This document shows positions 36,892-46,114 of a stretch of 64,000 bases of DNA, one piece after another (position 1 is the first letter of the stretch; each line of letters starts with the position of its first letter). The DNA lies in assembly GCF_000702945.1 (NCBI RefSeq), contig NZ_JNLE01000005.1, positions 1,488,001 to 1,552,000 on the forward strand, in the 5' to 3' direction. This DNA is from Clostridium sp. KNHs205. GTDB taxonomy: Bacteria > Bacillota > Clostridia > Lachnospirales > Lachnospiraceae. Under the pieces are notes generated by a model. That model was given only the letters and a program-made list of their open reading frames with translations, had not been told where the DNA came from and made no database searches. A program made the translations under genes and the position numbers.

Positions 36892-38262
36892 CTATTCAAA
36901 ATCAAATTCTCCATCAAAATAATCCTTTAACTCTGCATAGGGTATTTTTACCTGAGTCATGGTATCTCTGTCTCTGATGGTTACAATTCCTGAGTCAAGA
37001 GTCTCATCATCTATTGTGATTGCATAAGGTGTACCGATAGCATCACCCCTGCGGTATCGTTTTCCGATATTTCCGGCATCGTCATAGGTTACCATATATC
37101 TCTTCTTCAAAGCATTGTATATCTCTGTAGCTTTCTCACCATGGCGTTTTTTGATCAAAGGCAGGATATTTATTTTAACCGGCGCCAAAGCTGGTGGAAT
37201 ACGAAGTACCAGTCTGGTGTCTCCTTTATCCAATTCTTCCTCTGCAAGAGCTTCCAGCAATACCGCAAGTACGACTCTATCCAGACCACAGGTGGATTCT
37301 ATTATATAAGGAATGAACTTTTCCTTGGTCTCTTCCTCATAGTATTCAAGGCTTTTTCCGGAATACTCCTGATGCCTTGTCAGGTCAAAATCCGTACGGT
37401 TATGGGTTCCGTTAATCTCTCCCCAGCCAAAAGGAAAGAGATATTCGATATCACAGGCAGACTTTGCATAGTGGGCAAGTTTTTCATGGTCATGATACCT
37501 TAAATGTTCTCTGTCTATTCCCAAGAATTGAAAGAACTCAATACCATAGTTTTTGAAATACTCATATAACGCCTCGTCTTCTCCTTTTTTACAAAAGGTC
37601 TGGTATTCCATCTGCTCAAATTCTATGGTACGAAAAGTGAAATTTCCGGGAGTAATTTCATTTCGAAAGGCTTTTCCAATCTGACCAATTCCAAAGGGCA
37701 GTTTGGTTCGCATGGTCCTCATTACATTCAGGAAATTCACATACTCTCCCTGGGCATTTTCCGGTCTCAGATATATTGTTGCGGAAGTCTCTGCCGTAAC
37801 TCCCCTCTGTGTGGCAAACATCAGGTTAAACTGTCTTATATCCGTATAATCCGATTTGCCGCATTTCGGACAGGGTATCTTCTTCTGTATATAATGAAGC
37901 ATTTCCTCCTGGGTCATGGTATCTGCATTTATTTCATCTGTATAATCATTTATCAGGTTATCGGCCCGATGTCTTGCATTACAGCTCGTACAGTCTAATA
38001 AGGGGTCTGAAAAGCCTGCCAGATGTCCGCTGGCTTCCCATACTGTGGGATTCATCAGAATATCTGAATCCAGTTCGTAACTGTTATCTCTTGCCTGTAT
38101 AAAATAATATCTCCAGGCCTCCTTGATATTGTTCTTCAGTCGCGTTCCAAGGGGACCATAATCCCAGGTATTGGCAAGCCCTCCGTATATTTCACTTCCC
38201 TGGAAAATAAATCCGTACTGGCTGCAATATGCTGATAAATCCTCCATTGTAAATTTCTTCAT
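36892..38262 (-). CDS. glyS: Glycyl-tRNA synthetase (single-chain type)
   Basis: A 456-residue class II synthetase of the homodimeric alpha2 type. Signatures: SQYGFIFQGSEIYGGLANTW at the start, LRPENAQGEYVNF, motif 2 FGIGQIGKAFRNEITPGNFT, and motif 3 STCGLDRVVLAVLLEAL, with the C-terminal anticodon-binding domain from about 350. Zinc-type cysteines CTSC and CPKCGKSDYTD occur in the insertion. RBS AGGAGG. Expression is controlled by a glycine T-box leader. Confidence 0.97.
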   Translation of the reverse strand: MKKFTMEDLSAYCSQYGFIFQGSEIYGGLANTWDYGPLGTRLKNNIKEAWRYYFIQARDNSYELDSDILMNPTVWEASGHLAGFSDPLLDCTSCNARHRADNLINDYTDEINADTMTQEEMLHYIQKKIPCPKCGKSDYTDIRQFNLMFATQRGVTAETSATIYLRPENAQGEYVNFLNVMRTMRTKLPFGIGQIGKAFRNEITPGNFTFRTIEFEQMEYQTFCKKGEDEALYEYFKNYGIEFFQFLGIDREHLRYHDHEKLAHYAKSACDIEYLFPFGWGEINGTHNRTDFDLTRHQEYSGKSLEYYEEETKEKFIPYIIESTCGLDRVVLAVLLEALAEEELDKGDTRLVLRIPPALAPVKINILPLIKKRHGEKATEIYNALKKRYMVTYDDAGNIGKRYRRGDAIGTPYAITIDDETLDSGIVTIRDRDTMTQVKIPYAELKDYFDGEFDFE

Positions 38263-38639
38263 AATAAAACCTCCTTATTCTTATTGGAATTTAATACGAG
38301 CCACAAGCTATGGGTGTTAAGTAACCCTTATGAATATAAGCTTTTACTGGCAGTTATCTGATAATAAAAAACAGCAATTACCACTTAAATACATAATATA
38401 ATTTTTTAAGAAGAGCATAGTGCCCTTTCGTAGGATTCTCTACCTGGATTAGAGGGTCAGAATTATTTTTCACTGCATTTCTACAGCCCGGAATACTCCC
38501 TGTAATAGGAAGTATTTTCTATAGCAGACAGAGAATCTGGATTGACAGGCTCTGTCACTGACCTGCTGCTACGCTTGTGACAATCTTACTTAAGCGGGGC
38601 ATGCCTCCCCAGTTTTTATCTCCATTCCCTATTGCATAA

Positions 38640-38925
38640 AAAAAAGCCCTAAGCAATCAATAATTGCTTAGGGCGAACATTATATGTCCGTGGTACCACC
38701 TAATTTCAGGATAACCTGCACTCTATTACGGTACGAGCATACACTTTATACCGCTTTCCCTGGTAACGGTGGAAGTTCCGTTGGCCTCTACTAGGGTTAC
38801 CCCGTTCAATCCACAGCTTAAGGGCGCCTTCCCTGCACTTTTTCATGAAGATTCGCACCAACCATCTTCTCTCTGTTATCAAAGCAGCAGTTACTATTCC
38901 CTGTCATAGCCTTTTCGTATTGGAT
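38640..38925 (-). promoter_or_regulatory. T-box leader of glyS
   Basis: Read on the minus strand: stem I starts with GAAGATGGTTGGTGCGAATC (GNTG box), the T-box motif TTAGGTGGTACCACGG is at 38688-38703, and the terminator pairs GCCCTAAGCAAT with ATTGCTTAGGGC (38645-38674) before a run of T. A candidate specifier is GGC in AGTAGA-GGC-CAACGG, a Gly codon; the same frame in the ilvB leader gives a Leu codon. Uncharged tRNA-Gly would relieve termination. About 380 bases separate the terminator from the glyS ATG, with no ORF. Confidence 0.9.
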
Positions 38926-38927
38926 GT

Positions 38928-38956
38928 ATTGTAACACAGCTCACTCCCGGAGGCAA
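38928..38956 (-). promoter_or_regulatory. glyS leader promoter
   Basis: Minus strand TTGCCT (38951-38956), 17-base spacer, TACAAT (38928-38933), immediately upstream of T-box stem I. Confidence 0.65.
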
Positions 38957-38973
38957 GAGAAAAATACACATTT

Positions 38974-39909
38974 TTATACCTCTCTTTTCCGCATCCAGTA
39001 ATGCTCTCTGCCTTCTATCTCTATCGGTGTAAATCCACTTTTACCCGAAGCTGCTATACGCTCAATTGCCTCTGGTTCTACTTTATGCAACACAATTTCA
39101 CTATGATAAATCTTAAAAAATATGTGGCTGGATATCTCAAGCAGCTCCCTTAAATAAACTTCTTTCTCAAAACCCGATAAAATATCCATTCTTAGAACTC
39201 CAATATTTCGGTTTTTCTTCTGATATTTCCTGTCATAAGTTTCAATGGTACCTATGACCTTCCCTGTTGGTTTATCTATGACAGCAAAACGTATAAAATA
39301 TCTATTAGCGTAATCCTGATTAAGCCATCCTTCTATCACCTGCTCCATTCTGTCTGCAAAGTCAAACTCCTCTGGCGGACAGCCATCTCTATTTATTAAT
39401 TTTGAGACCGTAGAATCTCTGTAACATATCTGTAAGTCCTCTGCATCTTCTTTGATAACAAGCCTAAGCTTAAAATGCTCTGTTTCATATACAGGACATT
39501 TTTCATAAGGGTTACATCTTCCAAACTGCAGAAGCTCCATAATCTCATCCTCGGAATCAAGACAGTCATAATCTCCTTTTCCTCCCTGCGGGTCATGATA
39601 GAAAATTCCATTACTGTAATTCTCTCGTAAGCGTTCCAGCAGTGCCCTTTCCCCGAATTGAGCGGCATATTGATTAAAGGCTCTCACCCGAACATTCTGG
39701 AAAATTCCTTCCTTGCAAGGATACTCACTGCACTGATAGCATCCCTCCAACTCTTTTTTTGCTGCACAAGCATAAATGGCACAGGCACTCTTATTGAAAT
39801 GTCCCTTATCAGCACACCCCTTCGCTTTACATCCCGGACATTCCTCGCTACTGCATAATACACAGGCTAAACCACACATAGCCAGTCCTTTATTTTCATA
39901 ATAACTCAT
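38974..39909 (-). CDS. DUF3795 cysteine-rich domain fused to GNAT acetyltransferase
   Basis: A 311-residue protein. Residues 10-70 hold eleven or more cysteines in DUF3795 spacing (MCGLACVLCSSEECPGCKAK, CADKGHF, CAIYACAAKKELEGCYQC, YPCKEG), a presumed metal-binding module. Residues about 145-311 are a GNAT domain (HFKLRLVIKEDAEDLQICYR, VIGTIETYDRK, RMDILSGFEKEVYLRELLEI). The two modules are usually separate proteins; here they form one frame without interruption. RBS AGGAGG. The substrate is unknown. Confidence 0.75.
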   Translation of the reverse strand: MSYYENKGLAMCGLACVLCSSEECPGCKAKGCADKGHFNKSACAIYACAAKKELEGCYQCSEYPCKEGIFQNVRVRAFNQYAAQFGERALLERLRENYSNGIFYHDPQGGKGDYDCLDSEDEIMELLQFGRCNPYEKCPVYETEHFKLRLVIKEDAEDLQICYRDSTVSKLINRDGCPPEEFDFADRMEQVIEGWLNQDYANRYFIRFAVIDKPTGKVIGTIETYDRKYQKKNRNIGVLRMDILSGFEKEVYLRELLEISSHIFFKIYHSEIVLHKVEPEAIERIAASGKSGFTPIEIEGREHYWMRKREV

Positions 39910-40015
39910 TTATCTTACCTCCTTTTTTAAAGAAGATAACATATGAATAACGACAACTATCTGTCGCTATTTAAAAATTATTAATAGATATTTTATATGT
40001 CACTTCACATATTAG

Positions 40016-40195
40016 GCTTTTTCAAATTTTAAGCTTTTCTCACATTTTAGCTCTTCTCATATCTTATGCTCTTCTTACATTTTAGGCCCTTCTCACATTC
40101 TAGGCCCTTCTCACATTTTAAGCCCTTTCGCATTTTAACCTCTTCTCATATATTAGGCTCTTCTCACATTTTAAACTCTTCTTACATGTTGTTAA
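40016..40195. repeat. About nine 17-18-bp tandem repeats
   Basis: The unit CTTCTCACATTTTAGGCC recurs with substitutions (CTTCTTACATTTTAGGCCCT and similar). It lies between the DUF3795-GNAT gene and the SDR promoter; there are no spacers of CRISPR type. Confidence 0.8.
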
Positions 40196-40241
40196 AAGGC
40201 TCAGGAATTTGCAGCAGTAGCTATTCAGAGTTTCAATAAGT

Positions 40242-40270
40242 TTGCAATCCTTGTCCTTTTCCGATATAAT
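40242..40270 (+). promoter_or_regulatory. Promoter of the SDR gene
   Basis: TTGCAA (40242-40247), 17-base spacer, TATAAT (40265-40270). Confidence 0.7.
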
Positions 40271-40302
40271 CTATAGCAATAAAGTTAATTTCGGGAGGTC
40301 CT

Positions 40303-41034
40303 ATGAAATCCAAAACCATACTGATAACCGGTGCTTCCAGAGGTATTGGAAAAGCTATTGCTTTGCGTTATGCCAGAGAAGGTTTTCGTATAGCCATAAC
40401 TGGCAGAAGCCATAAGAATGAACTGATGCGGACCAAAGCAGAGGTAGAGAGTCTTGGCTCACCTTGTTTGGCTTATCTGGGTGATATGGGCAGTTACGCT
40501 GCTGTTACAGAACTCTTTGGTCTAATCAGGAAAACCTTTGGCCCAGTGCATATACTGGTTAATAATGCCGGTATTTCCCACGTAGGGTTATTTACCGATA
40601 CGGATATTGATACCTGGAATTCCATTCTCTCCTCCAATCTTACTTCCGTTTATAACTGCTGTAATCAGGCGGTTCCTGATATGATACGAGCCAAACAGGG
40701 TAAGATTATCAATATATCCTCCGTCTGGGGTATTAGCGGTGCCTCCTGTGAAGTAGCCTACTCTGCTTCTAAAGGCGGAATGAATGCTTTTACAAAAGCA
40801 CTTGCAAAAGAACTTGCCCCCAGTAATATTCAGGTAAACGCTATTGCCTGCGGTGCTATTGATACTTCAATGAATTCCTTCTTATCCGTTACCGATAAAG
40901 AATCCCTGGAAGAAGAAATTCCCGCAGGCCGCATGGGGCGAACAGAGGAAGTAGCTGAACTTGTGTGGCAATTATCTAACGGGAACGATTATTTAAACGG
41001 ACAGGTCATAGCTTTGGATGGTGCTTGGATCTAA
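40303..41034 (+). CDS. Short-chain dehydrogenase/reductase (FabG-like)
   Basis: A 243-residue classical SDR. NAD(P)-binding TGASRGIG at 9-16, NNAG at 87-90, catalytic Ser in INISSVWG (about 139-140), Y153 and K157 in YSASK. The basic R13 and RSH at 35-37 suggest NADPH. Sequence and length match 3-oxoacyl-ACP reductase FabG, but it stands alone, outside any fatty-acid gene cluster, so the substrate is open. RBS GGGAGG, own promoter, and a compound hairpin downstream. Confidence 0.88.
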   Translation: MKSKTILITGASRGIGKAIALRYAREGFRIAITGRSHKNELMRTKAEVESLGSPCLAYLGDMGSYAAVTELFGLIRKTFGPVHILVNNAGISHVGLFTDTDIDTWNSILSSNLTSVYNCCNQAVPDMIRAKQGKIINISSVWGISGASCEVAYSASKGGMNAFTKALAKELAPSNIQVNAIACGAIDTSMNSFLSVTDKESLEEEIPAGRMGRTEEVAELVWQLSNGNDYLNGQVIALDGAWI

Positions 41035-41147
41035 TGCAGAACTGGTTAATATTTCTACCAAAACATTAATACCGATAAGTTCTATAGCAATATCATCCAG
41101 CCAATTATGCATCAGGTTAACTGCTAATCTTTCGTTCATCTTGATAA

Positions 41148-41255
41148 ATAAAAAAACTTTGTGCAAGAGGATATCCCTTAAGCGCCCCACAAAGTTAGAC
41201 CTGAAAAATCTAACTTTGTGGGGTCGGTTTACCCTCATCACAAAGTCTTTTTTAT
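41148..41255. repeat. Nested fold-back element after the SDR gene
   Basis: Outer arms ATAAAAAAACTTTGTG (41148-41163) and CACAAAGTCTTTTTTAT (41239-41255) resemble the SDR terminator. Nested inside is a perfect 15-base palindrome, CCCCACAAAGTTAGA (41185-41199) with TCTAACTTTGTGGGG (41209-41223). The inner arms resemble IS150-type inverted-repeat ends and a similar palindrome at 59584-59635. Confidence 0.6.
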
Positions 41256-41341
41256 GTAATACTTCTTATTCTATAATCAAAAATTATAAAAAATACTATC
41301 TTTACTATACCGCAAATAAACTCCCTTCTAGAAATTCATAC

Positions 41342-42409
41342 TCAGGAATGCTGATAATTCGAAAGGTTATTCAATGTTTCTGCCATACCGACTATCTCGT
41401 CTACAAATTCAACGATTGTCTTCATAGCCTCTTCCTGCTGCCTGGTTATTTCCAAGGTGGAGCTGCTCATATCACTAGTCTGGGCTACGGAATTGTTAAT
41501 CTGTGAAGTAAATTGCTGTATGCCATCAACTGCTTTTCTGGAATCATCGGACATACGGTTGATCTCTTTTGCAACCACTGCAAAACCACGTCCGGCTTCT
41601 CCTGCCCTGGCCGCTTCTATGGAGGCATTGAGACCCAGCATTTTTGTCTGGTTAGCAAGACCTTTCACATTCTCAGAGAGCTTCTCTATTTTTTCAGATA
41701 CCGTACTTACATTCTTTATCTCATTGTTTAACTGAGACTGGTATTCTGTTACATTAGTGGCTGTAGCCGTTAATTCCTCCACGGTGGACATCATCTGCGT
41801 TACACTGTCATAGAGCTTTTCTACGATTCCTTTCAGTATAAGACGCTGATAGCCCATTTGGGAAATCTCACTGGTAACAATAAATAACAAATCTGCAGCC
41901 GCTCTTAGCTGTTCCTCTGAGACAATCTTTACATTGTCAAGGGCCTTCACGTACTCATCAGGATCTACCCCGATTTCTTCTGCTATCTTAATGTATTTCT
42001 CCTTCTGCGGTGCCTCCGGCAAGACCTGCCCTCCCAGAACAGAGCCAATCTGCTTTCCGTTTATGATAATGGGTGCTCCAAAATCCATAAGGCCGCTGCC
42101 ACAATAGTATACTGCCGGTTTACCCGTTCTGGCACTTTCCTTACCACCGAAAGCATCACTTTCTCTGCATCTTCTTGCGCCTTCCTTGGTCTGCCTGGAC
42201 AGCTTCATACAAAAGTCAGTAAAATTTGATGGCTGAGTAACCGGTACCCCATTATCATCGGTGGTCAATCCTGCTACTCCCATAGCCTTAGAAAATGCAT
42301 CCTGAAACTTCTGCAAAAACTCCACACTAATAATCTCTGTTAATGAAATATTGTCCAGCTCCTGATAATTCCCTCTTCTGTCTTTACTTCTTGCCGCATC
42401 ATCTGTCAT
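41342..42409 (-). CDS. Soluble PocR-domain methyl-accepting-type signalling protein
   Basis: A 355-residue cytoplasmic protein starting at [10 protein letters not shown] (42409, RBS ATAGGAG). Residues about 20-190 are a PocR sensory domain ([38 protein letters not shown]). The C-terminal part is a chemotaxis signalling helix hairpin with [20 protein letters not shown], the conserved MCP tip. There are no membrane helices or HAMP domain. PocR domains bind small ligands such as propanediol-type compounds. No che genes are in the window, so the output pathway is elsewhere. Confidence 0.85.
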   Translation of the reverse strand: MTDDAARSKDRRGNYQELDNISLTEIISVEFLQKFQDAFSKAMGVAGLTTDDNGVPVTQPSNFTDFCMKLSRQTKEGARRCRESDAFGGKESARTGKPAVYYCGSGLMDFGAPIIINGKQIGSVLGGQVLPEAPQKEKYIKIAEEIGVDPDEYVKALDNVKIVSEEQLRAAADLLFIVTSEISQMGYQRLILKGIVEKLYDSVTQMMSTVEELTATATNVTEYQSQLNNEIKNVSTVSEKIEKLSENVKGLANQTKMLGLNASIEAARAGEAGRGFAVVAKEINRMSDDSRKAVDGIQQFTSQINNSVAQTSDMSSSTLEITRQQEEAMKTIVEFVDEIVGMAETLNNLSNYQHS

Positions 42410-42552
42410 AATTGCTCCTATCCGCTTTGGGAAAATCCCTGCAATTTTATTGAATAACAATTTAAGACTGAACCAATATGCTCCATCCGCCATATTTAGG
42501 TATATTATACCAAATAATTCATTATCATTCAACTATTTTACGACAATTTACA

Positions 42553-43101
42553 CTATAATAAGACTTGTTTTGATGTCCTTTCATACAGATATTCCTTTGC
42601 TTCAAAATGTCTTTTACCGTCCATACTGTCATATGCCCTATCCTTTGTATAGTGAAAACCTAACTTTTCCATAACTTTTCCGGAATTGGGGTTCTCCTTG
42701 GCGTGATAGGCAAATAATCTTGTCTGCTCCAAATCCTTAACAGCGAACTCCAGTATCTTTGCCACTGCTTCTGTTGTATATCCCTGATTCCAGCAGTCTC
42801 TCATCAGGTTATAACCAACTGTGAACATACCTCTCTCTTCCTTAAAATATATTCCTCCGCTTCCAATAAGTTTATTGTCAGATTTTCTTACAAATCCCCA
42901 GTCATATTTATCCTCTGCTGCTATGTTTGCTTGAATACTTTGAAGCCATTCCCTTGTTACCTCTATATCAGAATGGGTGCTCCAGCTCATATATTTTGCA
43001 ACTTCGGGATCACTTGCCCAGTTCGTAAAGATTTCTTCTGCATCCGATTCTTTTAAAGGGTGAAGAAGAAGTCTTTCTGTTTCCAATACCGGTGTTAGCA
43101 T
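42553..43101 (-). CDS. GNAT acetyltransferase (RimJ/RimL-like)
   Basis: A 182-residue protein of the Acetyltransf_3 type: LETERLLLHPLKESDAEEIF, GFVRKSDNKLIGSGGIYF, RGMFTVGYNLMRDCWNQGYT (the acetyl-CoA loop region) and LFAYHAKENPNSGKVMEKLG. Homologues acetylate protein N-termini or small molecules. It lies four bases after the methyltransferase gene on the same strand, so the two are cotranscribed. Confidence 0.88.
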   Translation of the reverse strand: MLTPVLETERLLLHPLKESDAEEIFTNWASDPEVAKYMSWSTHSDIEVTREWLQSIQANIAAEDKYDWGFVRKSDNKLIGSGGIYFKEERGMFTVGYNLMRDCWNQGYTTEAVAKILEFAVKDLEQTRLFAYHAKENPNSGKVMEKLGFHYTKDRAYDSMDGKRHFEAKEYLYERTSKQVLL

Positions 43102-43105
43102 AAAC

Positions 43106-43903
43106 TCACTCCTTTCTCAGAATGTCCAGGCTGTGATTAGTTGCACCAATCAAATCCTGCCTCTCACATATGGTTAAATGGTATCTAATATAGTAATCAA
43201 ATAATTCATCATCCATTTCTTCAATTACTTCTCTCATATAGTTGGTAGCACCGTCTGTGGCTATTAAGTTAACCCTTTCCACTCCCATACCTTTGGTCAG
43301 CTCCTTTATATCCTCTGTCCTTACCAGTTCAAAAAGATCCTTGGGTGTGGATATACAATGAAAATCTTCTGTCAGCATGTTCTTCTCCAGACATTCTCTT
43401 AATTTGTTCTGTTCAAAACAATACTGCAGCACCGTAGCATCATTCATACAGTATGCTGCCAAAATATAACCGCCTGTTTTCGTAACCCGGACAGCCTCTC
43501 TTAAAGCCTGTTTCTTCTCTTCTTCCTTATATAGGTGGTACATTGGCCCAAGGACCAAAGTCATATCAAAGGTTTCACTTGGATATACAGATAAATCCAA
43601 GACATTGCCTTGTATTGCAGTAATCTTATATTCCTCTTTTATTTTGGACTTCAGGATATTCAGATTATGTTCTATTAACTCAACAGAATCTATCAGGTAT
43701 CCTTCCCTGGCAAGTGCTATTGAATACCTTCCGGTGCCTGCTCCAACCTCCAGAATACGGTATTCTGCCTGGTCTTTCTCTGGAAGATATTTGTGAATGT
43801 AGGTCATTGTGGTTAGATATTCCACCTGCCCGAATTTACGCAATAGCCTCCCTTCCTCATCATAACCGCTGTAGTACTGTTCCAAATAATTGACTGCTTC
43901 CAT
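43106..43903 (-). CDS. Class I SAM-dependent methyltransferase
   Basis: A 265-residue protein beginning MEAVNYLEQYYSGYDEEGRL (43903; RBS AAAGGAG). The SAM site is ILEVGAGTGRYSIALAREGY, followed by the acidic end of beta2 (VELIEHN) and TLVLGPMYHLYKEEEKKQAL. The latter pattern with MYHL is common in small-molecule methyltransferases of Clostridia. A hairpin terminator lies just upstream at 43957-43986, so it either has a short leader promoter or depends on read-through. Confidence 0.85.
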   Translation of the reverse strand: MEAVNYLEQYYSGYDEEGRLLRKFGQVEYLTTMTYIHKYLPEKDQAEYRILEVGAGTGRYSIALAREGYLIDSVELIEHNLNILKSKIKEEYKITAIQGNVLDLSVYPSETFDMTLVLGPMYHLYKEEEKKQALREAVRVTKTGGYILAAYCMNDATVLQYCFEQNKLRECLEKNMLTEDFHCISTPKDLFELVRTEDIKELTKGMGVERVNLIATDGATNYMREVIEEMDDELFDYYIRYHLTICERQDLIGATNHSLDILRKE

Positions 43904-43956
43904 TATGTACTCTCCTTTCAAAATTAACTCCGGACCAATGTATTCTGCAAACAAAA

Positions 43957-43986
43957 AACCGGTGTCTGCTTATACAAACACCGGTT
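43957..43986 (-). terminator. Terminator after the small ORF
   Basis: AACCGGTGT pairs with ACACCGGTT across 12 bases, then TTTTTTG on the minus strand, 24 bases beyond the stop of the small ORF at 44010. Confidence 0.75.
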
Positions 43987-44009
43987 AGATAATATACTTT
44001 TGGTCTGTT

Positions 44010-44159
44010 TCAGAATATAAAAAGTTCCTTATGACCTGGTCCGGTATCTGTATTATTAGATATACGAGGGGATGGCACGTTAGTATAACCGGCGTTAACA
44101 GAGTAACCCCAGCTCATAAAATACACAACTTTTGTTATTTTCATGCTTGCTTGTGCCAT
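44010..44159 (-). CDS. Candidate 49-residue small protein
   Basis: An ORF too short for most gene callers. It begins MAQASMKITKVVYFMSWGYS and ends GPGHKELFIF. AGAAGGACATT precedes the ATG at ideal spacing, and a Rho-independent terminator follows 24 bases after the stop, so it has the layout of a self-contained gene. The N-terminal third is basic and hydrophobic (KITKVVYFM); the rest is polar and Asn/Gly/Pro-rich, without cysteine. I do not recognise it. A secreted peptide, a RiPP-like precursor or a leader peptide for the next gene are all possible; no modification enzymes are nearby apart from the downstream methyltransferase. Confidence 0.4.
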   Translation of the reverse strand: MAQASMKITKVVYFMSWGYSVNAGYTNVPSPRISNNTDTGPGHKELFIF

Positions 44160-44439
44160 AATGTCCTTCTTTCTTCCAATTACAGCTTTATCTGTAATCC
44201 CGCATATATGTCATCTGTCAATGACAGTTCCTTTACCAGACGGTCATAAAATAAGTTTGGTATTTAACTTCTAAGTAAACAAAAGCCATTTAATCCATAT
44301 TCTTATGTCGAAGATTTAGATTAAAACCTCAACTTATATAAATACTTTTTTTGTCATTATAATCATTTTACTGAAAATGTCAATTCTTTTCACCTAATTT
44401 ATGATATAATCTTAGAACTTTTCAGTTAACTCTCCGACT

Positions 44440-44595
44440 TTCTCTACAGGTTCGCTCACTTACTCTACCAGTTCTCTCACTTCCTCTACCGGTTCTCTCA
44501 CTTACTCTACCGGTTCTCTTACTTACTCTACCAGTTCTCTCACTTACTCTACTGGTTCTCTCACTTACTCTACCGGTTCTCCCTCTTCCTCTACC
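44440..44595. repeat. About seven 21-bp tandem repeats spanning the lysS stop codon
   Basis: The unit CTCACTTACTCTACCGGTTCT recurs with few changes. The first unit includes the lysS codons Glu-Pro-Val-Glu-stop, so the array seems to have grown from the gene end. Its length (21 bases) keeps the reading frame. Confidence 0.85.
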
Positions 44596-46049
44596 GGCCT
44601 CATAAGCGGAAACAGTATCAGATCCTTCAGATTCTCTTCCCCTGTTAATACCTGAAGGATACGGTCAACACCCATACCCCAGCCGGAAATAGGCGGCATA
44701 CCGTACTCCATGGCAGTAATATAATCTTTGTCCATGACCATGGCCTCTTCATCCCCTTTACCATGGGAAGCTGCCTGCTGCTGTAAACGATTGTACTGCT
44801 CAATTGGGTCTACCAGTTCGGAATAGCCGTTAATTACCTCTGCACCGTTGACAATAAGCTGAAACCGGTCGGTAATTTCTGCATTATCATCCTTTGCTCT
44901 AGCCAGCGGAGAAAGGTCAATGGGGTGTTCCACCAGAAATACCGGGCCTGTAAGCCTGGGTCTGCTGACCTTCTTATACAGCTGGTCTATGAGATTTCCC
45001 CTTCCAAGGTTTTGAAGCTCCCCTGAGGTTTCCAGCTTGATATTCTGTCTCATAATTTCCTTAAGTAATTCTTCTGCACTTTGAAAATTATCGATATCAA
45101 TACCACAGTCCCTCTCTATCAGCTCCTTAAAGGTCACTACCGGCCACTCTCCCTCAAAGCTGAGTGTCCGCCCATTTACTTCTATTGTTTTACTGCCAAA
45201 TACTTCATAGACAGCCTGTGCCAGGAGCCTTTGGGTAAACTTCATATTGTCCTTGTAGTTGGCATATGCCAGATAGCATTCCAGCATGGTAAAATCCTGC
45301 AGATGTGTTGGGTCAATTCCTTCATTACGAAAACATCTTGCAAATTCAAATACTTTATTAAACCCGCCAACTACAGCTCTCTTTAGATAAGTTTCCGGTG
45401 CAATACGAAGATACACCTCCATATCCAAGGCATTATGATGAGAAACAAATGGCTTTGCAAGGGCGCCAGAAGGTTTGTTAATAAGTACCGGCGTTTCAAT
45501 CTCAATATAAGCCTCATCTTCCAGAAATCTTCTGACCGCCTTAACAAAGCTGCTCTTTAAGAGGAATCTGTCCCTGGTTTTCTGGTTCATGATAAGGTCC
45601 AGATATCTCTTGCGGTAACAGCTGTCCTTGTCATTTAATCCATGAAACTTTTCCGGCAGCGGCTTAAGCGCCTTCCCCAAAAAAGTGAACTGCTCTGCCC
45701 TTACTGTCTTCTCACCGGCCTGGGTAGTAAATATCTCACCGGTTACTCCAACAAAATCTCCAAGATCCAGCTGCTTCTTTACAAATTGATAGACCTCTTC
45801 TCCCAATACATCCTTCTTAAGAGCAATCTGAACTCTTCCTTCAATATCTCCTAATACTCCAAAGGTAAGCTTTCCCATACGTCTAATGGACAGCAGTCTG
45901 CCAGCTATACTAACTGCTGCGGTACCATCCTTTAGATTTCCTGCCTCCTTTAAGGAATGGGAAAGTGGAAATCTCTCCGGGGAGGGGTTTACCGTCTCCC
46001 TTATCTGGCTTAACTTTTCTCTTCTTATAATTTCCTGTTCTGTTAACAT
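44565..46049 (-). CDS. lysS: Lysyl-tRNA synthetase (class II)
   Basis: A 494-residue enzyme starting at MLTEQEIIRREKLSQIRE (46049, RBS AAAGGAG). OB-fold anticodon-binding domain (about 50-150, VSIAGRLLSIRRMGKLTFGV), then the class II core: motif 2 FEFARCFRNEGIDPTHLQDF and motif 3 PPISGWGMGVDRILQVLTG. The C-terminus EEEGEPVE is part of a 21-base tandem array that continues beyond the stop. Expression is under a T-box leader. Confidence 0.97.
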   Translation of the reverse strand: MLTEQEIIRREKLSQIRETVNPSPERFPLSHSLKEAGNLKDGTAAVSIAGRLLSIRRMGKLTFGVLGDIEGRVQIALKKDVLGEEVYQFVKKQLDLGDFVGVTGEIFTTQAGEKTVRAEQFTFLGKALKPLPEKFHGLNDKDSCYRKRYLDLIMNQKTRDRFLLKSSFVKAVRRFLEDEAYIEIETPVLINKPSGALAKPFVSHHNALDMEVYLRIAPETYLKRAVVGGFNKVFEFARCFRNEGIDPTHLQDFTMLECYLAYANYKDNMKFTQRLLAQAVYEVFGSKTIEVNGRTLSFEGEWPVVTFKELIERDCGIDIDNFQSAEELLKEIMRQNIKLETSGELQNLGRGNLIDQLYKKVSRPRLTGPVFLVEHPIDLSPLARAKDDNAEITDRFQLIVNGAEVINGYSELVDPIEQYNRLQQQAASHGKGDEEAMVMDKDYITAMEYGMPPISGWGMGVDRILQVLTGEENLKDLILFPLMRPVEEEGEPVE

Positions 46050-46114
46050 ATGTTCTCCTTTACTATGCATCTACCACTTCTTAATTGTTAAGAATAAATT
46101 TTTGTTCATTGTCT

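Noticed and set aside
44031-44249. 72-residue + strand ORF antisense to the small ORF
   Set aside because: No RBS, unlike the minus strand ORF, which has an RBS and a terminator.
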